This document shows, piece after piece, positions 24,274-32,583 of a stretch of DNA of 64,000 nt (position 1 is its first letter; each line of letters begins with the position of its first letter). Made by a program: the position numbers and the translations under genes. The stretch comes from Actinoplanes subtropicus (GTDB taxonomy: Bacteria; Actinomycetota; Actinomycetes; Mycobacteriales; Micromonosporaceae): positions 1 through 64,000 of the forward strand of contig NZ_JOJL01000002.1 of assembly GCF_000721705.1 (NCBI RefSeq), written 5' to 3'. Under the pieces are notes generated by a model. The model was not told where the DNA came from, searched no databases, and worked only from the letters and a program-made list of their open reading frames with translations.

Positions 24274-24545
24274 AGCTCGAAGACCCGCTTCGGCGTGCCG
24301 TGCAGCCCGTCGACCCGCAGCACCTGGCCGCGGACGCGGGCCCGGGCCCAGGCGGACGCGATGATGCCGGCGCACTGGGCATCGAGGAAACTCACCCGCG
24401 ACAGGTCCAGCGCGATCACGGGCGCCGTGCTCGTCGCCGCGGCACCCATCAACCGTGAGCGCAATGCGGGGGCCGTCACCATGTCCAGCTCGCCGACCAA
24501 GGAGATCACGTCAGCCCGCACGGGCTCGTCAAGAATTTTGGGCAC
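24237..24545 (-). CDS. STAS-domain protein, anti-sigma-antagonist-like
   Basis: This 102-residue single-domain STAS protein resembles SpoIIAA/RsbV anti-sigma factor antagonists: ISLVGELDMVTAPALRSRL at residues 14-32, then VIALDLSRVSFLDAQCAGI. In RsbV-type proteins the phosphorylated serine sits in a D-S-S/T-G sequence. Here the equivalent stretch is DAQCAG, so the usual phospho-acceptor serine is missing. It may be regulated without phosphorylation or act as a scaffold. It lies 105 bp upstream of the GAF-ANTAR gene. Its C-terminal end falls in the repeat noted at 24235-24273. Confidence 0.85.
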   Translation of the reverse strand: MPKILDEPVRADVISLVGELDMVTAPALRSRLMGAAATSTAPVIALDLSRVSFLDAQCAGIIASAWARARVRGQVLRVDGLHGTPKRVFELLGLASLAEGSG

Positions 24546-24621
24546 CAGCCATCTCCTCGTAGAGACTCGGCTGGGTCATCAACCGCCTACGATCCTGGTC
24601 CGGCCGGACCGAAGACGCAAC

Positions 24622-25956
24622 TCAGAGGCCGAAGATGGGCAGCGTGGGCAGCGCCGGGCGGTCCAGCCACGCGGTGAGCAGGTCGTCGACCGGCACCCGG
24701 GCAAAGCGCCGGGCATGCGCCCGGAACTGGTCGGTGGTCACCGTCCCGTGCTGATGCTCGGCGACCCACGAGCGCACCAGCGCGAAGAACGAGCGGTCGC
24801 CGATCTTCGTGCGCAGGGCGTGCAGGGTCAGCGCGCCCCGCTTGTAGACCGCCGGGTCGAACATGCGTTCCACCCCCGGGTTGCTGATCACGATGGTGGC
24901 CGGGCGCGCCGCCAGCCGCGCGCGCCATTCGGCGGCGTGGGCGTCCGCCGACGGGCCGCCGGAGGCCGCCGACCAGAGCCATTCGGCGTACGTGGCGAAG
25001 CCCTCGTTGAGCCAGATGTGCCGCCAGTCGGCGACCGTGAGGCTGTTGCCGAACCACTGGTGGGCCAGCTCGTGGGCGGCCAGCCGCTCGTGGGTGCGCC
25101 GGCCGTCGAGGTGGTTGCGCCCGAACACGGCCATGCCCTGCGCCTCGATCGGGTCGTCCAGGTTGTCGTCGGCGACCACCACGACGTACTCCCGGAACGG
25201 GTACGGCCCGAACAGCCCCTCCAGGGTCGTCATGATCTCGCCCTGCCGCCCGAAGTCGTGGGCCAGCAGCCCGCGCAGCCGGGGCGGCACGGCGGCGCGC
25301 TGGCGTACCCCGCCGGCGGCCAGGTCCACCACGTCGTACCGGCCGATCTGCACGCTCATCAGGTACGGCGAGGTCGGCTCGTTCCGCTCGTACACCCAGG
25401 TACGGGTGGCCGCCCCGCGGCGCCGGGAGACCAGGTCGCCGGTGACCACCACCGTGTACGGCGTCGCGGTGGTCAGCGTGACCAGGAACGTCGCCTTGTC
25501 GTCCGGCCGGTCGTTGCACGGGAACCAGGACGACGCCCCGTTCGGCTGGCTGGCCACCAGCGCCCCGTCGGTCAGCTCGTCCCAGCCGATGTCGCCCCAG
25601 CGCCCCGAGATCGGCGCCGGCACCCCGGCGTACTTAATTTCGATCTTGAAAGTGCTGCCGTACGCGATCGCCCGCTCCGGTTTGATCCGCAGCTTGCCCG
25701 GCTGGCGGGTGAACCGGGCCGGCTGGCCGTCGACCCGGACCTCCTGGACCCGGAAACCGCCGAGGTCGAGGCTGAAGCGGGACAACGCCTGGCCGGCCCG
25801 GGCGGTGATGACCGCCTTGCCGGCCAGCCGGTTGGTCAGCACCCGGTAGTCGAGGTTCAGGTCGTAGTGCAGCACCCGGTACCCGCCGTTGCCGCTGGCG
25901 GGTAGATAGGAGTCGCTCGAGAACTCGGCGCCGGGCGTGGCGCCGGCCGGGGTCAT
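24622..25956 (-). CDS. M1-family zinc aminopeptidase
   Basis: This 444-residue protein has the zinc site HELAHQWFGN (His295, Glu296, His299) and the third ligand Glu318 in LNEGFATYAEW. The usual GxMEN exopeptidase motif appears as EAQGMAVFG (residues 271-279), so the N-terminal amine-recognition Glu is shifted or missing. No signal peptide is evident. The gene overlaps the Pls-like NRPS gene by 4 nt (ATGA), so they are co-translated. In epsilon-poly-lysine producers a zinc peptidase that degrades the polymer is encoded next to pls; by that precedent this could trim or degrade the product of the NRPS. It is shorter than full-length M1 enzymes (~850), like other compact bacterial ones. Confidence 0.87.
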   Translation of the reverse strand: MTPAGATPGAEFSSDSYLPASGNGGYRVLHYDLNLDYRVLTNRLAGKAVITARAGQALSRFSLDLGGFRVQEVRVDGQPARFTRQPGKLRIKPERAIAYGSTFKIEIKYAGVPAPISGRWGDIGWDELTDGALVASQPNGASSWFPCNDRPDDKATFLVTLTTATPYTVVVTGDLVSRRRGAATRTWVYERNEPTSPYLMSVQIGRYDVVDLAAGGVRQRAAVPPRLRGLLAHDFGRQGEIMTTLEGLFGPYPFREYVVVVADDNLDDPIEAQGMAVFGRNHLDGRRTHERLAAHELAHQWFGNSLTVADWRHIWLNEGFATYAEWLWSAASGGPSADAHAAEWRARLAARPATIVISNPGVERMFDPAVYKRGALTLHALRTKIGDRSFFALVRSWVAEHQHGTVTTDQFRAHARRFARVPVDDLLTAWLDRPALPTLPIFGL

Positions 25957-28900
25957 GCCCAGTTGGCGATGGGGTTACCGCGCCACCGGCTGTCCGACGG
26001 CACGGCGTCGCCGCGGGTCACCAGCGAGCCGGGGCCTACGGTGGTGCGCGCGCCGATGCTCGCGCCGGGCAGCACGATCCCGTGCGGGCCGAGTGTCGCG
26101 CCCGCGTCCAGAGTCACCTCGTCCATGCTCATGATCCGATCATGGAACAGGTGGGTCTGTACAACACAACCGCGGTTGACCGTGGCGCCCGGGCCGAGCC
26201 GCACCAGGTCGTACTCCGGCAGCCAGAAGGTCTCCAGCCAGGCGCCCCGGCCGATCCGCGCGCCCAGCGTCCGCAGCCACATGTTCAGCAGGGGAGTGCC
26301 GCTGGCGAAGCGGAACAGCAACGGCGCGGCGAGCACCTCGACGAACGTGTCGGCCAGCTCGTTGCGCCACACGAACGACGTCCACAGCGCGTGCTCGGTC
26401 ACCCGGAAGCGGCCCACCAGCAGCCACTTCGCGGCCGTCGCGAGCAGCGCGGCGACGATCGCCGCGACCAGCAGCACCGGCCCGGCGGCGAGCGCGGCGG
26501 CCCAGCCCCCGACGGCCTGCCAGACCCACGCGAGCGCGCCGAGGACGAGGACCGCCAGCGCGCCGGCCAGCATCACCGGGACGATCCGGCACAGCTCGAT
26601 CGCGGCCCGGGCGAGCTTGAGGCGCAGCGGCGGGTCGTACGTGCGGCTCGCGTCGGCCGCCCCGACCGTCCGGCGCAGCGGCATCGGCGGCGCGCCCAGC
26701 CACGACGAGCCCTTCTTCGCCTTGCGCGGCGCCGACGAGAGCACCCCGACCAGCCCCCGCTTGGGCACCGAGCGGCCGGGCGCCGCCATCCCCGAGTTGC
26801 CGAGGAACGCCTGCTTGCCGATCCGCGCCGGGGCCACCCGCAGCCAGCCGTGGCTCAGCTCGTAGGTGGCGACCATCGTGTCGTCGGCCAGGAACGCCCC
26901 GTCGTCGACCGTGGTCATGACCGGCAGCGCGAGCACCGTCGACGCCTCGACGTTGCGGCCCACCTTGGCGCCGAGCAGCCGCAGCCAGACCGGCGTGAAC
27001 AGGCTGGCGTACATCGGGAAGAGCGCGAACCGGGCCATCCCCATCAGGCGCTCGGTCGTCCACACCTGCCACGCGACCCGCCCGCGAACCGGGTGGAAGC
27101 CCTCGCGCACGCCGAGACCGAGCAGACGAACCAAAACCAAGACAATCAGCGCGTACGTCAGGAAGTAGGCGACCGCCGCGGCGGGCACCATCAGCAGGGA
27201 GGCGCCCAGCGTCGGCCGGGTCAGCAGCTCGAACGCCGGGACCAGCGCGGCCACCGGCAGGACCCCCAGCAACTGGGCGGTCAGGCTGTACCCGGCCACC
27301 CACAGCCGGGAGCGGTGCATCGGCCGCTCGGCCGGGAAATCGGCGCCGCCCTTGGCGGCGCGCACGGCCGGGGAACCGGCCCACCGCTGGTGCGCCGGCA
27401 CCGCGCCGGTGACGGTCGAGCCGGGCGCGATGTCGGCGCCCTTGCCGATCCGGGCGCCCGGCATCAGCGTGCTCCGGGCGCCGACCCGGCTGCCCGCGCC
27501 GATCCGCACCTTGCCGATCCGGACGACGTCGCCGTCGATCCAATAGCCGGACAGGTCCACCTCGGGCTCGACCGCGGCGCCGCGGCCCAGCTTCAGCAGG
27601 CCGGTGACCGGCGGCGCAGAGTGCAGGTCGACGTCCTGGGCGATGGTCGCGCCGAGCGCCTTCGCGTACGTGATCATCCAGGCCGCGCCGGTCACGCCGG
27701 ACGCGCCGGTCAGCTCGGCGAGCCGCTCGGCCGCCCACAACCGCAGGTGGACGCCGCCGCCCCGGGGATAGTTGCCCGGGCCCACGCCGCGCAGCAGCAG
27801 CCGCGCCCCGCCGGCCGCCACCGCGATCCTGCCGGGCGGGCTGAACAGCAGCACCCCGCCGGCCGCGATCCACCACCAGGAGACCCGCGGCGCCCAGGGC
27901 AGCAGCAGGTTACCCAGCGCGGCCAGCACGGTGACCCAGCGCAGCCCGACCAGCGCCAGCATCGGCAGCATCAGCAGCGCCTGGAACAGCCCGGCCCGCC
28001 GGGGAGTGGGCCGCACCTCGCGGCGGACGGTCGCCGTCGTGTCCAGCGCGTCGAGCACCGCCGCCATCTGCGAGAGCCGGGGGTTCTGGTAGACGCCGGC
28101 CACCGACACCTGCGGGTGCGTCCGGCGGATCCAGGCCACCAGCTGGGCGGCGCCCAGGCTGCTGCCGCCGTTGCTGAAGAAATCGGCGTCGGCGGCCTCC
28201 GGGCGTACGCCCAGAATTTGCTCCCAGCCGCCGGCGAGCCACTCCTCGGTCGCCGTCAGCTCGGCGGCATCGCCGCCGCCGGAAGTGAGCGGCCACGGCA
28301 GCGCGGCCCGGTCCACCTTCCCGGAGGTCCGGGTCGGCAGCGTCTCGACCTCGGCCAGCAGCGGGACGAGCGCGGCCGGCAGCTGCTCGCGAACGCGCAG
28401 CTTGGCCGCCGCAAGATCAAAATCTTCGGTGGGTACGACATAGCCCACCAGCAGCTGGTTGCCCGCGGCGGTCCGCTTCACCGCGGCGGCCGCCCCGGCG
28501 ACCCCGGGCAGCGCCTGCAGCGCGGCATCCACCTCGCCCAGCTCGATCCGGCGCCCGCCGAGCTTCACCTGCTCGTCGCCGCGCCCCAGGAACAGCAGCC
28601 CCTCGGGCTCGGCGCGCACGATGTCGCCGCTGCGGTACGCCCGCTGCCAGCCCAGCGACTCCAGCGGCGCGAACTTCTCGGCGTCCTTCGCGGCATCCAG
28701 GTAACGGGCCAGGCCGACCCCGCCGATGACCAGCTCGCCGCTCTCGCCCATCGCCACCGGAACGCCGGCCGGGTCGACCACGGCCAGCTCCCAGCCGGCC
28801 AGCGGCAGCCCGATCCGCACCGGCCCCTCGCCGGTCATCCGGGCCGCGCAGGCGACCACGGTCGCCTCGGTGGGACCGTACGTGTTCCACACCTCGCGAC

Positions 28901-29795
28901 CCTCGACGGCCAGCCGCTCGGCCAGCTCGGGCGGGCACGCCTCGCCGCCGAAGATCAGCAGGCGGACGTCGTCGAGCGCCTCCACCGGCCACAGCGCGGC
29001 CAGCGTCGGCACCGTCGACACGACCGTGATCCGCCGCTCGACCAGCCACGGACCCAGGTCGACGCCGCTGCGTACCAGCGCCCGCTCGGCCGGCACCAGG
29101 CAGGCGCCGTGCCGCCAGGCGAGCCACATCTCCTCGCAGGAGGCGTCGAAGGCCACCGACAGCCCGGCCAGGACGCGGTCGCGCGGGCCGAGCGGGTTCT
29201 CCTCGGCCAGGAACAGCTGCGCCTCGGCGTCGACGAAGGCGGCCGCGGCGCCGTGCGACACGGCCACGCCTTTCGGCGTACCGGTGGACCCGGAGGTGAA
29301 GATGATCCAGGCGTCGTCGTCCGGTCCGGGCCGTCCGGGGTTTCCCGCGGGCGTACGCCGGAGCGTCACGCTCAGCCCGTCGCCGATGACGGCGCAGACG
29401 TCCGCCTCGCCGAAGACCAGCTCGGCGCGCTCCTCGGGGTCGTCGGCGTCCACCGGGACATACGCCGCGCCGGCCGCCAGCACGCCGAGGATCGCCAGGT
29501 ACAGGTCAGCCGTACCGGAGGAGACCCGGACGCCGACCCGGTCGCCGCGGCCGATCCCCTGCTCGGCCAGCAGCGCGCGCAGCGCCTCGACCTCGTCGGC
29601 CAGCTCGCGATAGGTCAACTGGGTGGCGCCGGTGTCGAGGGCGCGGGCGGCCGGATGGGCCCGCACGGTCGCGTCGAGGACGTCGGCCAGCGTGCGGCGG
29701 TCCGGCGCCGCTGTCGAACGGAAGAGCGCCGGAGCGGGCGGCGCGTCGGCAATCGCGGAAAAGTCGATCATTTGCAGATCGGTCGTCACGGTCAC
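25953..29795 (-). CDS. Pls/PosA-family nonribosomal peptide synthetase
   Basis: This encodes about 1280 residues from GTG 29795; ATG 29771 is also possible. Residues 1-~480 form an adenylation domain: TSGSTGTPKGVAVSH (A3), FDASCEEMW (A4), NTYGPTEAT (A5) and YRSGDIV (A7). Counting from Asp235 in A4, position 239 is Glu, which would suit a basic amino acid. A carrier domain follows with phosphopantetheine Ser546 (NGGSSLGA). The remaining ~700 residues alternate membrane helices with left-handed beta-helix (hexapeptide-repeat) acyltransferase-like domains, as in Pls of poly-lysine producers. No condensation domain of the usual kind or thioesterase is present. It likely makes an isopeptide homopolymer of one amino acid at the membrane. 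A PPTase is encoded about 1.3 kb away. Confidence 0.88.
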   Translation of the reverse strand: MTVTTDLQMIDFSAIADAPPAPALFRSTAAPDRRTLADVLDATVRAHPAARALDTGATQLTYRELADEVEALRALLAEQGIGRGDRVGVRVSSGTADLYLAILGVLAAGAAYVPVDADDPEERAELVFGEADVCAVIGDGLSVTLRRTPAGNPGRPGPDDDAWIIFTSGSTGTPKGVAVSHGAAAAFVDAEAQLFLAEENPLGPRDRVLAGLSVAFDASCEEMWLAWRHGACLVPAERALVRSGVDLGPWLVERRITVVSTVPTLAALWPVEALDDVRLLIFGGEACPPELAERLAVEGREVWNTYGPTEATVVACAARMTGEGPVRIGLPLAGWELAVVDPAGVPVAMGESGELVIGGVGLARYLDAAKDAEKFAPLESLGWQRAYRSGDIVRAEPEGLLFLGRGDEQVKLGGRRIELGEVDAALQALPGVAGAAAAVKRTAAGNQLLVGYVVPTEDFDLAAAKLRVREQLPAALVPLLAEVETLPTRTSGKVDRAALPWPLTSGGGDAAELTATEEWLAGGWEQILGVRPEAADADFFSNGGSSLGAAQLVAWIRRTHPQVSVAGVYQNPRLSQMAAVLDALDTTATVRREVRPTPRRAGLFQALLMLPMLALVGLRWVTVLAALGNLLLPWAPRVSWWWIAAGGVLLFSPPGRIAVAAGGARLLLRGVGPGNYPRGGGVHLRLWAAERLAELTGASGVTGAAWMITYAKALGATIAQDVDLHSAPPVTGLLKLGRGAAVEPEVDLSGYWIDGDVVRIGKVRIGAGSRVGARSTLMPGARIGKGADIAPGSTVTGAVPAHQRWAGSPAVRAAKGGADFPAERPMHRSRLWVAGYSLTAQLLGVLPVAALVPAFELLTRPTLGASLLMVPAAAVAYFLTYALIVLVLVRLLGLGVREGFHPVRGRVAWQVWTTERLMGMARFALFPMYASLFTPVWLRLLGAKVGRNVEASTVLALPVMTTVDDGAFLADDTMVATYELSHGWLRVAPARIGKQAFLGNSGMAAPGRSVPKRGLVGVLSSAPRKAKKGSSWLGAPPMPLRRTVGAADASRTYDPPLRLKLARAAIELCRIVPVMLAGALAVLVLGALAWVWQAVGGWAAALAAGPVLLVAAIVAALLATAAKWLLVGRFRVTEHALWTSFVWRNELADTFVEVLAAPLLFRFASGTPLLNMWLRTLGARIGRGAWLETFWLPEYDLVRLGPGATVNRGCVVQTHLFHDRIMSMDEVTLDAGATLGPHGIVLPGASIGARTTVGPGSLVTRGDAVPSDSRWRGNPIANWA

Positions 29796-29945
29796 CGGGC
29801 GAGCACCATCCCTAACCTCACGGTCAACGTCGGCCAGGCGCGTGAGGGTCAGCCGCCCGGGGCAGCGTTCAAAGTTACGCGAGGAAAACGGCGGGTGACG
29901 GCCGTATGTCGAATTCGTGTCCACCGACACACGGGAGGTGCGTCA

Positions 29946-31004
29946 CTACAGCCACTTCACGCGGCGCAGCACCCAGTAGAGGACGCCGGCGCTGACCAGC
30001 ATGAACAGCAGGACGGCCGGGTAGCCGTACCGCCAGTGCAGCTCCGGCATGTCGACGAAGTTCATCCCGTAGATGCCGGCGATCGAGGTCACCAGCGCGG
30101 CGATGGCCGCCCAGGAGGCGATCTTGCGCATGTCGTCGTTCTGGTCGACCGACACCTGGGTGAGGCGGGCCTGCAGGAGGGCGTTGAGCACGTCGTCGAG
30201 GAGCATGACCTGCTCCACGGCGGTCGCGTGCTGGTCGGCGACGTCGCCGAAGTAGCGGCGGATCTCCCGGGGCAGGAACTGCCGGCCGGACAGGATCGCC
30301 AGCGGCCGCTGCAGCGGGAGCACGGCCGCCTTGAACTTCATCAGCTGACGCTTGAGCTGGTAGATCTGCTCGACCGTGACCGGCGTCCCGGCCGCGAAGA
30401 CGGCGGCCTCCGCCTCGTCGACGTCGGTCTGCATCTCGGCCGCGATGTCGACATAGCCGTCGACGATGCGGTCCAGGATCGCGTGCACCACGGCCCACGG
30501 CCCCTGGGTCAGCGTCATCGGGTCGGAGCCCAGGTCGCTCCGCAGCGAGCCGAGCTCCATGACGGTGCCCTGGCTCATGGTGAGCACGAAACGCGGGCCG
30601 GCGAAGATGCGGACGAAGCCGGTGCTGACGATCTCGCTGGTGGTGGTCAGCTGCTCGTGCTCGACGTACTGGGCGGCGCGGACGACCAGGAACACGACCT
30701 CGTCGTACCGCTCGATCTTCACCCGCTGCTCGCGGTGCAGCACGTCCTCGATCGGCAGCGGGTGCAGGCCGAACACCTCGGCCACCCGGCTGAGCGCGGC
30801 CTGGGTCGGCTCGTGCAGGTCGAGCCACATGAAGGCGCCCTCCCGCTCCCGGGCCTGCGCGTAGAGCCCGGCCAGATCGGCGGCCGGCCCCGGGCTGTCC
30901 ACCGCGACCCCGTCGACGAACAGGTCGCAATCCACGATCGCGGTGTGATCGGCGCGGCGCCGCCCGGCCGGCCGGGGCGGTTGCCAGTCGCGTCGGACGT
31001 CCAA
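29946..31004 (-). CDS. CorA-family divalent cation transporter
   Basis: This 352-residue protein has a long cytoplasmic N-terminal region and two C-terminal membrane helices. The CorA signature YGMNF follows the first helix, then MPEL before the second. The start is TTG 31004, directly preceded by GAGGTGA. It should carry Mg2+ or Co2+ into the cell. It lies upstream of the Pls-like gene on the same strand with 150 bp between them, and is divergent from the PPTase gene. It is probably not functionally linked to the NRPS, although Mg2+ is needed for adenylation. Confidence 0.9.
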   Translation of the reverse strand: MDVRRDWQPPRPAGRRRADHTAIVDCDLFVDGVAVDSPGPAADLAGLYAQAREREGAFMWLDLHEPTQAALSRVAEVFGLHPLPIEDVLHREQRVKIERYDEVVFLVVRAAQYVEHEQLTTTSEIVSTGFVRIFAGPRFVLTMSQGTVMELGSLRSDLGSDPMTLTQGPWAVVHAILDRIVDGYVDIAAEMQTDVDEAEAAVFAAGTPVTVEQIYQLKRQLMKFKAAVLPLQRPLAILSGRQFLPREIRRYFGDVADQHATAVEQVMLLDDVLNALLQARLTQVSVDQNDDMRKIASWAAIAALVTSIAGIYGMNFVDMPELHWRYGYPAVLLFMLVSAGVLYWVLRRVKWL

Positions 31005-31060
31005 GTCACCTCACCCCCCGATCGGGAGCCTACTTCCCGATCGATGGCAGCATTGTCGCG

Positions 31061-31708
31061 GTGATCGAGAGTTTGCTCCCGCCGGCCGCCGTCGGCGTCG
31101 AGGCGTTCGCCGACCTTCCCGGCGAGCCGGTGTTCCCGGGCGAGGAGGACCTGGTCGCCACCGCGGTGCCGGGCCGCCGCCGCGAGTTCGTCACCGGCCG
31201 GCGCTGCGCCCGCGAGGCACTCGAGCAACTGGGCGTGCCCCCGGCCCCGATCCGGCGCGGCGAGTCCCGGGACCCGCTGTGGCCGCCCGGCGTGATCGGC
31301 AGCATCACCCACTGCGCCGGCTACCGGGCCGCGGCCGTCGCCCGCCGCGCCGACATGGCCGCCCTCGGCATCGACGCCGAACCACACGAGCCCCTCCCCG
31401 ACGGCGTCGAGGCGACGGTGACGGTCCCCGGCGAACTCGCCGGGCTGGCCGATCCCGCGGTGCACTGGGGCCGGCTGCTGTTCAGCGCCAAGGAGTCCAT
31501 CTACAAGGCCTGGTATCCGCTGTGCGCCCGCTGGCTGGGCTTCGACGAGGTGCGGCTGGCCATCAACCCGGCCACCCGGACCTTCACCGGCCACCTGCTG
31601 GTGGACGGCACCCGCCTGGACGGCGAACCACCACTCACCGAGCTACGCGGCCGCTACCTGATCGCCCGCGGCCTGATCCTGACCACAGTCACCGTACCGA
31701 TTGTCTAG
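31061..31708 (+). CDS. 4'-phosphopantetheinyl transferase, Sfp type
   Basis: This 215-residue protein has the Sfp-type signatures: RREFVTGRRCAREAL (about 44-58), SITHCAGYRAAAVA, GIDAEPHEPLP with the metal-binding Asp, and FSAKESIYKAWYP at about 145-157. It attaches phosphopantetheine from coenzyme A to carrier proteins. Likely clients in the window are the carrier domain of the Pls-like NRPS (Ser546) and the two ACPs of the PKS at 47.7 kb. The start is GTG 31061; no clear ribosome-binding site is visible. It is divergent from corA with 56 bp between. Confidence 0.9.
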   Translation: MIESLLPPAAVGVEAFADLPGEPVFPGEEDLVATAVPGRRREFVTGRRCAREALEQLGVPPAPIRRGESRDPLWPPGVIGSITHCAGYRAAAVARRADMAALGIDAEPHEPLPDGVEATVTVPGELAGLADPAVHWGRLLFSAKESIYKAWYPLCARWLGFDEVRLAINPATRTFTGHLLVDGTRLDGEPPLTELRGRYLIARGLILTTVTVPIV

Positions 31709-31808
31709 TACTTACCGACGCCCTGCTGGGTGCCGGGTTCGCCATCTCGAGGCCGACCGCGTTCCCGGACGGTGGTCCGATCTCAACAGATCGAGAGGAT
31801 TGACTGTC

Positions 31809-31814
31809 TACACT
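31809..31814 (+). promoter_or_regulatory. -10 box of a probable leaderless promoter
   Basis: TACACT lies exactly 6 nt before GTG 31821, which lacks a ribosome-binding site. This sets the start of the regulator gene. Confidence 0.45.
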
Positions 31815-31820
31815 GGCCGG

Positions 31821-32477
31821 GTGGGCGGATATTCTCGCCGGTTGCTGGCCGCTGTGCCGGATGCCGGACTGCGCGACCTCCTGGTCGAGCGGCTCGGCTC
31901 GGCGGGTTACCTGGTCGAGCCGGTGCACACCGGCGCCGACGCAATGACCGTGCTGCGCGGTTCGCCGGTCGACCTGATCATCGTCGACGTCGACATTCCC
32001 GACCTGGAATACCTGGCCCGCAATCGGCCCAGCCTGGACCGCCGCCCGCCCATCCTCTGCGTGACCTCCTGCGACTCACTGGAGGCGCTCATCCCCGAGC
32101 TGGGTACCGAGGTCGAGGATTACGTCACCAAGCCGTGCCGGCTCGCTGAGCTGGTGGCCCGCGTGCGGGTATTGCTGCGCGGCGATGGCCGCGTGCTGCG
32201 GTACGCGGACCTGGCGCTCGACGAGGAATCCTGCCAGGCGTGGCGCGGTGACCAGCCGCTGGCGTTGACCGCGGCGGAATACCGGCTGCTGCGGCATCTG
32301 CTGCGCAACGCCGGGCGGGTGCTGTCCAAGGAACAACTCGCCTGGGAGGTCTGGGACGAGGCTCGCGAGGTCAACGCCGTCGAGCGGCTGATGTCCCGGT
32401 TGCGGCAGAAGCTCGGCGAGATCGGTCCGGCGCGGATCCAGACCCGGCGCGGCTTCGGTTATTCGCTCGCATCGTGA
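31821..32477 (+). CDS. Orphan OmpR-type response regulator
   Basis: This encodes 218 residues from GTG 31821; the longer frame from 31701 is rejected because its extra 40 residues run through the PPTase stop region. A receiver domain (about 1-115) keeps the phospho-acceptor Asp in IIVDVDIPD and the Lys in YVTKPC. The acidic pair near the N-terminus is reduced (VPDAGL). A winged-helix DNA-binding domain follows (about 120-215; LTAAEYRLLRHLLRNAGRVL, QTRRGFGYSLAS). No histidine kinase gene is adjacent. The region just downstream holds four 11-bp-spaced repeats ahead of the P450 operon, so this protein is the likely regulator of that operon. Confidence 0.85.
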   Translation: MGGYSRRLLAAVPDAGLRDLLVERLGSAGYLVEPVHTGADAMTVLRGSPVDLIIVDVDIPDLEYLARNRPSLDRRPPILCVTSCDSLEALIPELGTEVEDYVTKPCRLAELVARVRVLLRGDGRVLRYADLALDEESCQAWRGDQPLALTAAEYRLLRHLLRNAGRVLSKEQLAWEVWDEAREVNAVERLMSRLRQKLGEIGPARIQTRRGFGYSLAS

Positions 32478-32487
32478 CACAGGTCAC

Positions 32488-32526
32488 GTCAGGGTCCGGT
32501 CAGGTTCGCGTCCGGGTCGCGTCAGG
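32488..32526. promoter_or_regulatory. Four direct repeats at 11-bp spacing before the P450 operon
   Basis: GTCAGG at 32488, GTCAGG at 32499, GTCCGG at 32510 and GTCAGG at 32521 are spaced exactly 11 bp apart. A weak -10 (TTTGCAT, 32535-32541) follows 8 bp after the last unit. Helical-turn-spaced repeats ending 8 bp before a -10 are typical of SARP and OmpR-type activator sites. The regulator gene ends 10 bp upstream. Confidence 0.7.
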
Positions 32527-32583
32527 CGGCCCTGTTTGCATGGTTCCCATCGATGTCCGCTCTGCCGGAATACAAGGAGAACC

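Noticed and set aside
26082..31064. 1660-residue plus-strand open frame
   Set aside because: It is the antisense shadow of the Pls-like and corA genes; composition is Arg/Gly/Pro-rich with no family motifs, as expected from high third-position GC.
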